A stretch of DNA of 64,000 nucleotides from Roseibium aggregatum (GCF_014692675.1 NZ_JABFCZ010000015.1:62001-126000); one strand, 5' to 3'; numbered from the stretch's first letter, positions 51,066 to 59,454 are shown. A program made the numbers and translations. Notes: generated from the sequence alone by a model not told the origin.

Positions 51066-51818
51066 ATGCCCCTGGACGGAAAGACGATCATCATCACCGG
51101 AGCGAGCAGCGGCATCGGCGCTGCGGCAGCCGCTCTCTTCGCAGGCGAGGGCGCGAATGTCGTGCTCGGCGCCAGGCGCGCTCCCCTTCTGAAAGAGCAG
51201 GCGGAGCGGATCACTGCAGCGGGAGGCAAGGCGGCCTGGCTGGCCGGGGACGTCTGCGAGGAGAGGTTTGCGAAGGACCTCGTCGATCTCGCCGTCTCCC
51301 GCTTCGGCCGGCTCGACGGCGCCTTCAACAACGCAGGGACAACCGGGGCGCTTGGACCGGTCCCGGACATGTCCGCAGACAACTGGCACCAGGTGCTTGC
51401 CACCAACCTGACCAGCGCCTTCCATGCGGCGAAGTATCAAATTCCCGAACTGAAGAAGCAGGAGGGCGGCTCAATCGTCTTCACCTCCTCCTTCGTCGGC
51501 CACACCGTCGGCTTTCCGGGCATGGGGGCCTATGCGGCCGCCAAGGCCGGATTGGTCGGGCTGACGCAGGTTCTCGCGGCCGAACACGGGCCCGAAGGCA
51601 TTCGCGTCAACGCGCTCCTGCCCGGTGGTACGAAGACGGACATGGCCGGAGACGACCCCGCGTTTCACGAGTTCGTCCGCGGACTTCACGCCCTCAAACG
51701 CATGGCGGAGCCGGAGGAAATCGCGCAGGCAGCCCTTTTCCTTCTGTCGGATCAGTCGTCCTTCGTGACCGGCGCGGCCCTGCTTGCCGACGGCGGCAAT
51801 TCCATCAACAAGACCTGA
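51066..51818 (+). CDS. short-chain dehydrogenase/reductase
   Basis: 250 residues, GGAGGAACGC before the start. Classical SDR: nucleotide-binding GASSGIGAAAAALF, acidic or basic cofactor segment VLGARRAPLL (suggesting NADP), NNAGTTGALGP, catalytic YAAAKAG and a C-terminal FLLSDQSSFVTGAALLADGG. Substrate unknown. Monocistronic; converges with the PACE gene. Confidence 0.92.
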   Translation: MPLDGKTIIITGASSGIGAAAAALFAGEGANVVLGARRAPLLKEQAERITAAGGKAAWLAGDVCEERFAKDLVDLAVSRFGRLDGAFNNAGTTGALGPVPDMSADNWHQVLATNLTSAFHAAKYQIPELKKQEGGSIVFTSSFVGHTVGFPGMGAYAAAKAGLVGLTQVLAAEHGPEGIRVNALLPGGTKTDMAGDDPAFHEFVRGLHALKRMAEPEEIAQAALFLLSDQSSFVTGAALLADGGNSINKT

Positions 51819-51841
51819 CGAAGGCATCCCGTCCGATCTTC

Positions 51842-51870
51842 GGTGCCGGAATGGGTTTCATTCCGGCACC
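51842..51870. terminator. shared hairpin between the SDR and PACE genes
   Basis: GGTGCCGGAATG pairs perfectly with CATTCCGGCACC around a 5-base loop; it contains the PACE stop codon. No T tract, so only a moderate terminator, possibly acting on both converging transcripts. Confidence 0.5.
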
Positions 51871-52271
51871 GGGAAAAGCCAGTCGTAGGCCAGGTTGAAA
51901 AAGAACGCATAGGCCATGAAGAACAGGGCAAAGACGATGTCGATCGAAAGCGCCTGCCAAAGCGTGATGCCGAGATACCAGGCGATCGCCGGCATCAGGG
52001 CGAGCACGAGCCCCACCTCGTAAAGCACCGCGTGAAAGACACGCAGGATAAGGCCCTTGTCCGTGCGCCCGGTAAAGCGCCTGAGCACCAGGTCGAAGCC
52101 CAGATTGAACAGGTAGGTCCACAGCATGGCCACCATCGAGCCGCCGATGCCGATCACTCCGGTTTCCTGCATGGGCAGGCCGAACAGCCAGGAGACGAGC
52201 GGCATCACCAGCAAGAGGCCGATGATCTCGAAACTGACGGCGTGGCGGATCCGGTCCGGTGTCGTGCGCAT
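51858..52271 (-). CDS. PACE-family multidrug/chlorhexidine exporter
   Basis: 137 residues from MRTTPDRIRHAVSFEIIGLLL. Two copies of the bacterial transmembrane pair domain (residues about 1-60 and 70-135), with RHAVSFEIIG and RVFHAVLYEVGLVLALMP as the repeated starts, four helices overall. Length and motifs match AceI-type exporters of biocides and polyamines. No clear free ribosome binding site: a GGGG lies inside a hairpin ending just before the ATG. Confidence 0.9.
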   Translation of the reverse strand: MRTTPDRIRHAVSFEIIGLLLVMPLVSWLFGLPMQETGVIGIGGSMVAMLWTYLFNLGFDLVLRRFTGRTDKGLILRVFHAVLYEVGLVLALMPAIAWYLGITLWQALSIDIVFALFFMAYAFFFNLAYDWLFPVPE

Positions 52272-52300
52272 GAAAAAAGCCCCAATCGGATGATCGGGGC
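52272..52300 (-). terminator. hairpin plus T6 directly before the PACE start codon
   Basis: On the minus strand GCCCC pairs with GGGGC (plus GAT/ATC inside), followed by TTTTTT, one C, then the PACE ATG. It lies 87 bases after the DUF4386 stop and looks like the terminator of that operon, yet its 3' arm also holds the only Shine-Dalgarno-like bases (GGGG) for PACE. Confidence 0.75.
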
Positions 52301-52386
52301 GTCCCGATGAAACTGTTTGCCCGGACGGCAGAGGTCGTCCTCTGAAAAAAGGAATATCCAGAGCGCGCCCTGCTGGCAAGGGAGGC

Positions 52387-53097
52387 CTAGCTCGGCTGCT
52401 TCTGCCCCTTGGCCCGCTTCGGCCCGAGCCCCATGACGACAAGCCACAGGGCGAAGGCGAGTTCGGCGGCCAGCGGGATCGCATAGGCGAGTGCGAAATC
52501 GTCCGACAGAGCGGGGGCGAGAACGCGCAGGGTGCTGCCGGTAAGATAGACCAGGCCGGCGGCGACCAGCCCGATGCCGAAAATTTTCGGCAGCCAGCCG
52601 GAGATGAACAGCAGGTACCCGGTGATCAGGCAATTGATGCCGAAGAAGAACAGGCCCATGTCGTAGCCCGCCCCGTGCAGTTCAAGCCAGAGCCGCGCCG
52701 GCGCGCCCGGCCCCATGCCCTGGAGCCCGGCGCCTTCGAGGATGAGGACCGCCATATGCTGGCTGAGCAGGTTGGCCCCCAGGATCGCGGCCTGGACAAG
52801 ACGGAACACCATGGCCGCCATTGCAGCTGCCGCGTTCACCGGTTTCAGGAGCTGGAACAGGACGAGCGCCAGCGCCACATCGGCGAGCACCATGATCGTG
52901 TCCGCGGCAAGGCTCCAGCGCAGACTGCTCGCGACTTCCGCGGGACTGACGCTTGGAAGTCCGCCTGCCGCCATCAACGGCGCCCGCAGGAAAACCTCGC
53001 TCCCGATGCCGCAGGCAATGATTACAAGATAAAGCACGCCGGCGAGGCGTCCGCCGGGAACCGGCCCGCTGGGTGGTGGAAAATCGGAATCGGTCAT
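52387..53097 (-). CDS. DUF4386 membrane protein
   Basis: 236 residues, six or seven helices (first at about 19-38, LAGVLYLVIIACGIGSEVF). The family is of unknown function: LAADTIMVLADVALALVLFQLLKPVNAAAAMAAMVFRLVQAAILGANLL and the FFGINCLITGYLLFISGWLPKIFGIGLVAAGLVYL block fit DUF4386. Its ATG overlaps the EamA gene's stop codon as ATGA. Last gene of the wrbA operon. Confidence 0.88.
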   Translation of the reverse strand: MTDSDFPPPSGPVPGGRLAGVLYLVIIACGIGSEVFLRAPLMAAGGLPSVSPAEVASSLRWSLAADTIMVLADVALALVLFQLLKPVNAAAAMAAMVFRLVQAAILGANLLSQHMAVLILEGAGLQGMGPGAPARLWLELHGAGYDMGLFFFGINCLITGYLLFISGWLPKIFGIGLVAAGLVYLTGSTLRVLAPALSDDFALAYAIPLAAELAFALWLVVMGLGPKRAKGQKQPS

Positions 53098-54104
53098 TCG
53101 GAAGCTTCGTACTGTCGTTCAAGGGACCCCAGTCCACCGCCTACAGTATCAGGTACCACCGCTTCGACGGAATTGCACTTGGCAAAAAGGGCGCGGCCGG
53201 AAGGTTCCGGGTCTGTACGTTCGGAGCCTGAATGTCCGGAGCCGGGCCGGGCGCGTCCCACATGCTGACCGGCCCAGACCGAGGCGAGGACGACGGCCGC
53301 ACCCAGCCACTGCACCAGGCTCAGGGTCTGGCCCAGAACGGCCCAGCCGAGAATGACAGCGGTCACCGGGCTCATCATGGGCAACATGGAAACGGCCGAC
53401 GGCTCGATGCGGGCGACCCCTCGAAACCACAGGAAATACGTCGCCGCCCCGCCGATCAGCCCGAGATAGGCGATGCCACCCAGGTAACGCGGCTCCAGCA
53501 GCGGCAGGGCCGGTTCGAACAGCATGGCGACCGGAACCAGCAGCAGGCCGCCCGCCGTCAATTGCCAGGCGGTGAAGGTCAGCGGTGACACCGGCGGCTG
53601 CCACTTGCGGGTCAGTACGGTCCCTGCCCCCATCGACGCGGATCCGCCGATACCCGCCACCACGCCGATCGGGTCCAGTGCCGCTTCGGGGCCGAGCACC
53701 AGAAGCGCCACACCGAAGACACCGGCAAGTGCCGCAACGACCGACAGCAGGCGCACCGGCGTGCCCATAAGTCCCCGCGCCAGCGCGATCACGAACAGCG
53801 CCTGGGTTGCCCCGAGCGTTGCGGCGACACCGCCCGGCAGCCGGTAGGCGGCGATGAAAAGGCAGCAGAAGAAGATGGAAAAATTGAGCGCGCCGACCAA
53901 CGCCACCTTACCGATCCAGTCCCGCCCCGGCAGCTTGCGTACGAACAGAAGCAGGAGCAGACCCGCAGGCAGCGCCCGCGTTGCCGCCATGGTGATCGGA
54001 TGATCCGGCGGCAGGAATTCGGTGGTGACCAGATAGGTGCTGCCCCAGACCGTCGGGGCAAGCGCGGTGACAAGAACATCAAGGCCGCGGTTCATGGGTT
54101 TCAT
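53094..54104 (-). CDS. EamA-family (DMT) transporter with a long tail
   Basis: 336 residues, ten helices in two EamA repeats: ALAPTVWGSTYLVTTEFLPPDHPITMAATRALPAGLLLLLF, and GGSASMGAGTVLTRKW to LGWAVLGQTLSLVQWLGAAVVLASVWAG. After the last helix there is an unusual 55-residue hydrophilic tail (from about 281, VGRARPGSGHSGSERTDPEPSG) that runs to the DUF4386 start. Metabolite exporter in general. Lies 15 bases after the dsbA-like gene in the same operon. Confidence 0.9.
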   Translation of the reverse strand: MKPMNRGLDVLVTALAPTVWGSTYLVTTEFLPPDHPITMAATRALPAGLLLLLFVRKLPGRDWIGKVALVGALNFSIFFCCLFIAAYRLPGGVAATLGATQALFVIALARGLMGTPVRLLSVVAALAGVFGVALLVLGPEAALDPIGVVAGIGGSASMGAGTVLTRKWQPPVSPLTFTAWQLTAGGLLLVPVAMLFEPALPLLEPRYLGGIAYLGLIGGAATYFLWFRGVARIEPSAVSMLPMMSPVTAVILGWAVLGQTLSLVQWLGAAVVLASVWAGQHVGRARPGSGHSGSERTDPEPSGRALFAKCNSVEAVVPDTVGGGLGSLERQYEASE

Positions 54105-54119
54105 ATCAGGGCACTCACT

Positions 54120-54755
54120 TCAGGCCGAAAGACGCAGGGCCGCGCCGAGCTGGGCGCGCAGGTCCCCGATGGGACCGTTGACGAGACGGGTTCCGGTTTC
54201 CCGCACGATGACGGTAGGAACAGAGCTCACCTGCATGCGCCGGGCAAGCTGACGGTCGGCGTCGACCGCACTCCGCGTGCCGGGATCGAAGACCGCGCGC
54301 CGGAACCGGTCCCGGTCGAAGCCCAAATCCCTGGCAATCCCGAGCAGAACGTCCATGTCGGCGACATTGCGCGCCTCCGTGATATGCGCGGTCTGGATCG
54401 CATCGAACATGTCCCAGTGGGCCTCCTGTCCCGACAGTCGTTCCGCCGCCTTGCAGAAAAGGGCTGCGGGAAGTCCGTAAGGATAGTCGAAGGGAGCCGC
54501 ACGCATACCCTTAATGTTGAACAGTTCCGGCGTGTCGCTTGCCGCCCGGCAGGCGGCCCAGTGACCGAGGATCGTCTCCTTGGCTTGGCTCATCGAACCG
54601 AACACCGCGATCATCTGCTCCTGGCTGTCCTGCAGGACGTAGGTCCGGTGACGCACCTGGATATCGAACTCGGCGGCAAGCACCCGCAGGCGCGGCGAAA
54701 TATTGAAACACCAGCCGCAGACGACGTCATGGAAGAAATCGACCGTCAGTCCCAT
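54120..54755 (-). CDS. DsbA-family thioredoxin-fold oxidoreductase (FrnE-like)
   Basis: 211 residues from [10 protein letters not shown], chosen because its ATG overlaps the wrbA stop by one base. The active site is CGWC at residues 13-16; helical insertion follows (FGSMSQAKETILGHWAACRAASDTPELFNIKGMRAAPFDYPYGL) and the cis-proline is in VSSVPTVIV. No signal peptide, so it is a cytoplasmic disulfide or GST-kappa-type oxidoreductase, consistent with the adjacent quinone reductase. Longer frames through wrbA are not real. Confidence 0.9.
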   Translation of the reverse strand: MGLTVDFFHDVVCGWCFNISPRLRVLAAEFDIQVRHRTYVLQDSQEQMIAVFGSMSQAKETILGHWAACRAASDTPELFNIKGMRAAPFDYPYGLPAALFCKAAERLSGQEAHWDMFDAIQTAHITEARNVADMDVLLGIARDLGFDRDRFRRAVFDPGTRSAVDADRQLARRMQVSSVPTVIVRETGTRLVNGPIGDLRAQLGAALRLSA

Positions 54756-55387
54756 CACGCCACCTCCCGCATGATCAGGGTGTCCGGGTTTTCCGCCAGG
54801 CGCACGGCGATTTCCGCCACATGGTGCCCCTGGAACCGGGCGCCGGCGAGATCCGTCTCCGACGGCTGCAGCGAGCCGTCGCCGCCGGCCACGGTACCGG
54901 CGCCATAGGGCGATCCGCCGACGATCTCGTCGATGCGCATCTGTCCCTGGAAGGTATAGGGCAGGCCGACGACCATCATGCCGAAATGCAAAAGCGGCAC
55001 ATGGGTGGTGAGGACCGAAGCCTCGTGGCCGCCGTGCTGGGAACCGGACGAGGTGAACACCGAACCGACCTTGCCCACCAGGGCGTTTTTCGCCCACAGG
55101 CCGCCGGCCATGTCGAGGAACTGTTTCATCTGCGCGGCCATGGACCCGAAACGGGTCGGCGTGCCGAAGATGATCGCGTCGTAGTCCGGCAGGTCCGCCA
55201 CCCGCGCCTCGGGGGTGTCGTCCTGAACGTAACCGGCATTGGCCCGCACTTCCTGCGGTACGGTTTCCGGCACCCGCCGGATATCGACGCTGACACCCGG
55301 CACGGAGCGTGCGCCTTCGGCTTCTGCCTCGGCCAGGGCGCGGATGTGGCCGTAACTGGAATAATAAAGAACAAGAACGCGAGCCAT
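54755..55387 (-). CDS. wrbA: NAD(P)H:quinone oxidoreductase, WrbA type
   Basis: 210 residues with GGAGGGCTCATA before the start. Flavodoxin-like FMN enzyme that reduces quinones by two electrons: [88 protein letters not shown] and [18 protein letters not shown] are diagnostic. First gene of an operon continuing through dsbA-like, eamA-like and DUF4386 genes, a probable electrophile/oxidative defence set; the LysR gene upstream on the same strand may regulate it. Confidence 0.96.
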   Translation of the reverse strand: MARVLVLYYSSYGHIRALAEAEAEGARSVPGVSVDIRRVPETVPQEVRANAGYVQDDTPEARVADLPDYDAIIFGTPTRFGSMAAQMKQFLDMAGGLWAKNALVGKVGSVFTSSGSQHGGHEASVLTTHVPLLHFGMMVVGLPYTFQGQMRIDEIVGGSPYGAGTVAGGDGSLQPSETDLAGARFQGHHVAEIAVRLAENPDTLIMREVA

Positions 55388-55507
55388 TATGAGCCCTCCG
55401 ATGTTTTCCGTTGAAGTGCCCGGAGGATAGGAAGGAAGCGGATGGGCAATAAGCGGCCGGGGCGAAAGTCACTCTTTACCAGGGTTGAAGAATAACATGA
55501 GGCTACG

Positions 55508-56401
55508 CTAGCCGGAGCCACGCAGGGCCTCTGACAGGTGATCGACGAAGGCGAGCGTGCGGCTGTCGGCCCCGTGGCGCGCTGCGATCACTGCATAGAC
55601 ATGGCGTTCCGGCAGCGACCAATCGGGCAGGACCCGAACCAGCGCACCGCTTTTTTCGGCCCTGTCCGACAGGAATGACGGCAGCGATCCGATCCCGCGT
55701 CCGGCGATCAGCATGTCGCGCAGCACGAGGCTGCTGCCAAGCCGGATCCTGGAGGTCAGGGCGTGTTCGTGTGTCCCGCCCGGTCCGGTCAGCGGCCAGC
55801 TCGCCGGCGCGTCCGACATCAGGAAACTGACGGTCTCGTGACTGGCCAATTCTTCCGGCGTCCCGGGCGCGCCATGGGCTTCAAGATAGGCAGGCGAGGC
55901 AAAAAGGCTTTGCCGCACCGTCGCGATGCTGCGGGCCCGCAGGGCGGAATCGGGAAGCTCGGCCCGGACACGGATCGACAGGTCGTAGCCGCCTTCGACC
56001 ATGTCCACCACCCGGTCGTCGAAGGCAAGCACCAGTTCCAGGTCCGGATAGCGGTCCATGAAGGAGGGAAGCAGCGGAGACAGAACCTCCAAACCGAAGG
56101 AATAGGGCGCATTGATCCGGAGCGTTCCGCGCAAGGACCCGGCGCCGGACCGCACCCGGTCCTCGGCGCGATCGAAGGCGTCGAGCAGTTCCCGCGCCTC
56201 CTTGTAATAGACCTCGCCATGCTCCGTCAGGGACATGCTCCGGGTGGTCCGGTTCAAGAGGGTGCAGCCGAGACTGTCCTCAAGCAGCTTGATATCCCGG
56301 CTGAGGAGGCCGGCGGAAACGCCGAGGTCTTCGGCCGCCTTGGCGAAACTGCCCCGCTCCACGATCCGGCAGAACGCCTTCATCACCGAAAGCCTGTCCA
56401 T
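55508..56401 (-). CDS. LysR-family transcriptional regulator
   Basis: 297 residues: MDRLSVMKAFCRIVERGSFAKAAEDLGVSAGLLSRDIKLLEDSLGCTLLNRTTRSMSLTEHGEVYYKEARELLDAFDRAED, the LTTR DNA-binding domain, then a periplasmic-binding-protein-like effector domain of the CrgA/YafC type. It begins 3 bases after the stop of the Fe-S-type HTH gene, so the two are co-transcribed. The wrbA operon is the nearest target (120 bases downstream), by position only. Confidence 0.92.
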   Translation of the reverse strand: MDRLSVMKAFCRIVERGSFAKAAEDLGVSAGLLSRDIKLLEDSLGCTLLNRTTRSMSLTEHGEVYYKEARELLDAFDRAEDRVRSGAGSLRGTLRINAPYSFGLEVLSPLLPSFMDRYPDLELVLAFDDRVVDMVEGGYDLSIRVRAELPDSALRARSIATVRQSLFASPAYLEAHGAPGTPEELASHETVSFLMSDAPASWPLTGPGGTHEHALTSRIRLGSSLVLRDMLIAGRGIGSLPSFLSDRAEKSGALVRVLPDWSLPERHVYAVIAARHGADSRTLAFVDHLSEALRGSG

Positions 56402-56404
56402 CGG

Positions 56405-57034
56405 TTATATGGCTTCCTGGATTCGATAAACGCACCGGCGTCCGCCGGACAAAAGATGCTCCGCACGGGTCAGTGTCACATCCGGACCCAGAAGCTCCTG
56501 GAAGAGCGACATTTCGGACTGGCAGAACCCCTGGCAGGCGGTGGCCGCCGCACAGATGGAACAGTGGCTCTCGATCAGGAGATATCCGCCCTCGTCCTCC
56601 TGTTCGACGCTCGCCATGTAACCTTCGCGGCTGCGGAGTTCGGCAAGGATCTCCAGCCGTTCGCCGAGGCTGGCGGCCGGCTCCAGTTCCTTCGAATAGG
56701 TCTTGCGGGCCGTCTCCTGGCGGTGGGCGATCAGCCTGTCGATCCCCTCCTGGCCGTAAAGCTCCTTCATGCCCGACAGGAGCCCCATGACCAGTCCCGA
56801 ATGGTTGTCGGGAAACCGTCCGTGACCTTTCGGAGACAGCGACCAGACCCGTTTCGGCCTGCCGACGCTGCCCTTCCGGTCCTCGAATTCGACAAGCTCC
56901 TCCGCCAGCAGCCCGTCCAGATGCTGACGAATGGCAACAGGCGTCACGTCGAGGCGGCTCGACAGGTCGCCGGCGGTCTGCGGACCGGACGATTTCAAGG
57001 CATTCAGAAGACGGGTTCTGGTACGATCGGACAT
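56405..57034 (-). CDS. HTH regulator with a four-cysteine C-terminal cluster (SufR/FeoC-like)
   Basis: 209 residues. N-terminal winged helix (RTRLLNALKSSGPQTAGDLSSRLDVTPVAIRQHLDGLLAEELVEFEDRKGSVGRPKRVWSLSPKG). The C-terminal half has cysteines C158, C161, C167 and C171 in HCSICAAATACQGFC, plus C201. The pattern suggests an iron-sulfur cluster, as in SufR-type repressors of this superfamily. Divergent from the DUF2293 gene and co-directional with the LysR gene. Could sense oxidative or iron stress; target genes unknown. Confidence 0.85.
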   Translation of the reverse strand: MSDRTRTRLLNALKSSGPQTAGDLSSRLDVTPVAIRQHLDGLLAEELVEFEDRKGSVGRPKRVWSLSPKGHGRFPDNHSGLVMGLLSGMKELYGQEGIDRLIAHRQETARKTYSKELEPAASLGERLEILAELRSREGYMASVEQEDEGGYLLIESHCSICAAATACQGFCQSEMSLFQELLGPDVTLTRAEHLLSGGRRCVYRIQEAI

Positions 57035-57125
57035 GACATGTTTGTAGCACGGCCCATCGATTATAAGAAGATTTTGCTTTTCAAATGCAGGGGCCGGTTT
57101 TCGGTCTCGAAAAACGGGACACGAA

Positions 57126-57452
57126 ATGACCGGCGGAACGAAACGTCAGAAGGAAATGCGCAAGGCGCTCAGGGCGTTGCTGCCCCGGGTGCCGATGGCG
57201 GATGCGGAGGCGATCTTCGGCCTTGCCCTTGCCGGCCATCTGCGCCACCTGCCGCCGTCGATCGCGCTGTGGCAGGCGGTCTCCAGCCATATCCGCCATA
57301 CGTTCACCGGCTACGACGCGCTGCTGGAGGAAGGCTACGACCGGGACGCGACCCGGTTCTTCGTCATCGACGACATGAACCAGGTGCTGGAAGACTGGGG
57401 CTCGGCCCGGCGGATCACCGCTGAAGAGGACGGGCAGGACCCGCCGGGCTGA
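57126..57452 (+). CDS. DUF2293 protein
   Basis: 108 residues, soluble. DUF2293 pattern: KEMRKALRALLPRVPMADAEAIFGLALAGHLRHLPPSIALWQAVSSHIRHTFTGYDALLEEGYDRDATRFFVIDDMNQVLEDWG. Function unknown; common in alphaproteobacteria. Divergent from the Fe-S-type HTH gene with 91 bases between the starts, so possibly regulated by it. Confidence 0.88.
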   Translation: MTGGTKRQKEMRKALRALLPRVPMADAEAIFGLALAGHLRHLPPSIALWQAVSSHIRHTFTGYDALLEEGYDRDATRFFVIDDMNQVLEDWGSARRITAEEDGQDPPG

Positions 57453-57478
57453 GCTAGCCTGCCGCTTGCTAGATCAAC

Positions 57479-57508
57479 GGATGCCCAATCGGAATCGATT
57501 GGGCATCC
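57479..57508. repeat. perfect 13-bp inverted repeat
   Basis: GGATGCCCAATCG pairs perfectly with CGATTGGGCATCC around GAAT, 27 bases after the DUF2293 stop. No T tract follows on the plus strand. Confidence 0.7.
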
Positions 57509-57531
57509 AAAGTTGATCGCTTTTAAAGTGT

Positions 57532-57573
57532 TAAAGCATCTTGGCTGCGTTCGATTGAACGCAGGATGCTTTA
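57532..57573. repeat. long hairpin TAAAGCATC...GATGCTTTA over the stop codon of the small membrane protein
   Basis: TAAAGCATC and CTGCGTTC pair with GAACGCAG and GATGCTTTA around GATT, with a 4-base bulge (TTGG). The outer arm contains the TAA stop of the 57571 gene. Like a REP-type element or a stabilising 3' hairpin. Confidence 0.65.
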
Positions 57574-57813
57574 GCGGCAGGTTTCCAGGATCCAGAGGAA
57601 GGCGAGCGGCACCATGGTCAGGGCCGGAACGATGATGGCCGGATAGCCGATGAAATAGATCGCCAGCATCCAGGTCAGGAACAGGTTGCCTGCGAACCAG
57701 TACTTGGCGTCTTCCGCGCCATACATGGCATCGCGCAAAAACAGGTTGAAGATCGGCACCAGCAGCAGAAGACGAAGAACAAACGCAGGCTTTTCGGCCG
57801 TTTGAGACGACAT
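57571..57813 (-). CDS. small membrane protein of unknown function
   Basis: 80 residues from MSSQTAEKPAF with CGGAG at the right distance. Two or three helices: FVLRLLLLVPIFNLFLRDAMYG and NLFLTWMLAIYFIGYPAIIVPALTMVPLAFLWILETCR. No family recognised. Monocistronic; its stop codon lies in the hairpin of 57532-57573. Confidence 0.7.
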   Translation of the reverse strand: MSSQTAEKPAFVLRLLLLVPIFNLFLRDAMYGAEDAKYWFAGNLFLTWMLAIYFIGYPAIIVPALTMVPLAFLWILETCR

Positions 57814-58000
57814 GAGCAACTCCGGTCGCGTGTGGGAGAAAGCACCGGCGGGAGGGCCGGCGTCCGTGTTACGGATAAGGGGTTCTCCCTACCTGCTGAG
57901 GTCATGTCATTCACTGCGGCACATGGACCGCGCACTGCGGCAGATGGCCTCGGTCACCCGTTCCACGCTTGCAATATCTGCCATTTCCAATCGGAAGAGA

Positions 58001-58618
58001 TCAGGCCGGGTCGTAGATCCATTGTTCGGGAATATGCGCAGTCACCGCTTCCCCGGCCCTGACCGCTCCGGGCTTTTCGACAAAGCCTACCAGGCCGCGC
58101 AGGCGGCGGGCCTTTTGCGCGAACAGCAGATCCAGCCCGTCCCGGCCGGGCACGTTTTCCGCAATCGCCTTGCCCGCCACCCGGCACGGCGCATTGTCGC
58201 CGTCGATCCGGATCACCGCACCGCCCTCGAAGGCAAGCCGCGTGCGCGGCGGAATGAGCGACAGGCTGGGCAGGCCCTCGATAACGATATTGGCGCCGAT
58301 CCATTCCGGCTTCAGCGCGTCGAGTTCCATCCGTTTCGCGATTTCGGCCAGCTCCTCCACCGAGAGAATGGAAATCTGCCGTTCGTTGACCATCTCCGTG
58401 CCGCGCGGATACCAGGGTTCCCGGCCGCCGGACAGGCGGGTGAAGCCGCCGTGGCGGTCGCCGGGAATTCCCTCGAAGGTAAGTTGCAGTTCGCTGCAGG
58501 CGGCGGTCTGGAAAGCATCCTTTCCATCCGTTCGCAGGACATGCGTCACTGTTCCGGCGAGTTTGCGCGCCCGCGTCGGCGCAAAGGTTTCCAGCATGCC
58601 CGTTTCCGTTTCGCTCAA
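58001..58618 (-). CDS. MOSC domain protein
   Basis: 205 residues from a TTG start (GAGGGACC upstream); an ATG seven codons later is the alternative. The MOSC fold of molybdenum cofactor sulfurases: GIPGDRHGGFTRLSGGREPWYPRGTEMVNERQISILSVEELAEIAKRM, LKPEWIGANIVIEGLPSLSLIPPRTRLAFEGGAVIRIDGDNAPCRVAGKAI with the conserved cysteine in DNAPC, and RRLRGLVGFVEKPG. Such stand-alone MOSC proteins probably carry sulfur or N-oxygenated substrates; the partner is unknown. Confidence 0.88.
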   Translation of the reverse strand: MSETETGMLETFAPTRARKLAGTVTHVLRTDGKDAFQTAACSELQLTFEGIPGDRHGGFTRLSGGREPWYPRGTEMVNERQISILSVEELAEIAKRMELDALKPEWIGANIVIEGLPSLSLIPPRTRLAFEGGAVIRIDGDNAPCRVAGKAIAENVPGRDGLDLLFAQKARRLRGLVGFVEKPGAVRAGEAVTAHIPEQWIYDPA

Positions 58619-58738
58619 GGTCCCTCACCCTTCCCGTTTGTCCCGTCATAGCGCGTCGGGCGACCAGCCTCCAATGAAACATGTTGATCCGCTCATCGCT
58701 CCGGAAAATGGGTTTGACGGAAGAACGATCCGGTTTGC

Positions 58739-59296
58739 TCACGCCTCCTCGAACATGCCGGTCGGAAAGCCGTCGATGCTGACCTGGTTCTTCTCGCGCT
58801 GATAGGCCTCCATCTCCTCCGGCGTCTTGGCCGCGGCCCAGTTGTCGAGCGACGGGCGCTCGCCCTGATAATCATAAAGCGGCACGCCGTAGCCGCAGGA
58901 GGTCTGCACCAGGTCGAAATCCAGCCGGACGATCTGGCGCGCGCCCAGCGGTTCCTCGCCGGAGAAGACACTTTCCAAAAGCTCCGCGTAAGCGGCCGTG
59001 CCGTGACGCAGGATCTGACCCTTGCCGTAAAGCCGCATGATCTGCGGCGGACCGTCGACGGCGCAGAACATGATCGTCATCCGGTTGATCTGCCGCAGGT
59101 GAGCTGCCGTCTCGTTGCCGCTGCCGGTCCGGTCGAGATAGGCGACCGTGTTCGGCGACAACACTTTCAGCGCCGTCGTCGGCCGCGGCGACACGTTCAC
59201 CCGGCCCGTGGGGGCCGCGGTCGCGGTGAAGAAGATATGCTGGCGCTCGATGAAGGCGCGGTGCTGATCGCTGAGTTCGGCAAACTGCTTGGCCAT
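58739..59296 (-). CDS. pyridoxamine 5'-phosphate oxidase-like flavoprotein
   Basis: 185 residues from MAKQFAELSDQHRAFIERQHIFFTATAAPTGRVNVSPR; GGGAGATGCC upstream. Split-barrel PNPOx-like domain with VAYLDRTGSGNETAAHLRQINRMTIMFCAVDGPPQIMRLYGKGQIL and ARQIVRLDFDLVQTSCGYGVPLYDY. FMN or F420-type reductase activity is possible. The second half is a helical addition (SLDNWAAAKTPEEMEAYQREKN). Next to MOSC, 120 bases upstream of it, perhaps the same transcript. Confidence 0.88.
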   Translation of the reverse strand: MAKQFAELSDQHRAFIERQHIFFTATAAPTGRVNVSPRPTTALKVLSPNTVAYLDRTGSGNETAAHLRQINRMTIMFCAVDGPPQIMRLYGKGQILRHGTAAYAELLESVFSGEEPLGARQIVRLDFDLVQTSCGYGVPLYDYQGERPSLDNWAAAKTPEEMEAYQREKNQVSIDGFPTGMFEEA

Positions 59297-59390
59297 TTGG
59301 CATCTCCCGGTTGGTCACCGCGAGAGTGCCGCCGGGAAACCGGCCCGGCAAGGCCGGATTTCCGCATAATCGGGTAATTCCGGTATAGCA

Positions 59391-59421
59391 AACAAAAACG
59401 GCGGGCCTTTCGACCCGCCGT
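59391..59421 (-). terminator. Rho-independent terminator of the peptidoglycan-binding protein gene
   Basis: ACGGCGGG pairs with CCCGCCGT; on the minus strand TTTTTGTTTG follows. 33 bases after the stop at 59455. Confidence 0.9.
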
Positions 59422-59454
59422 CCTGAACCGACAGGGCATGCCCCCGGCCGCGTT

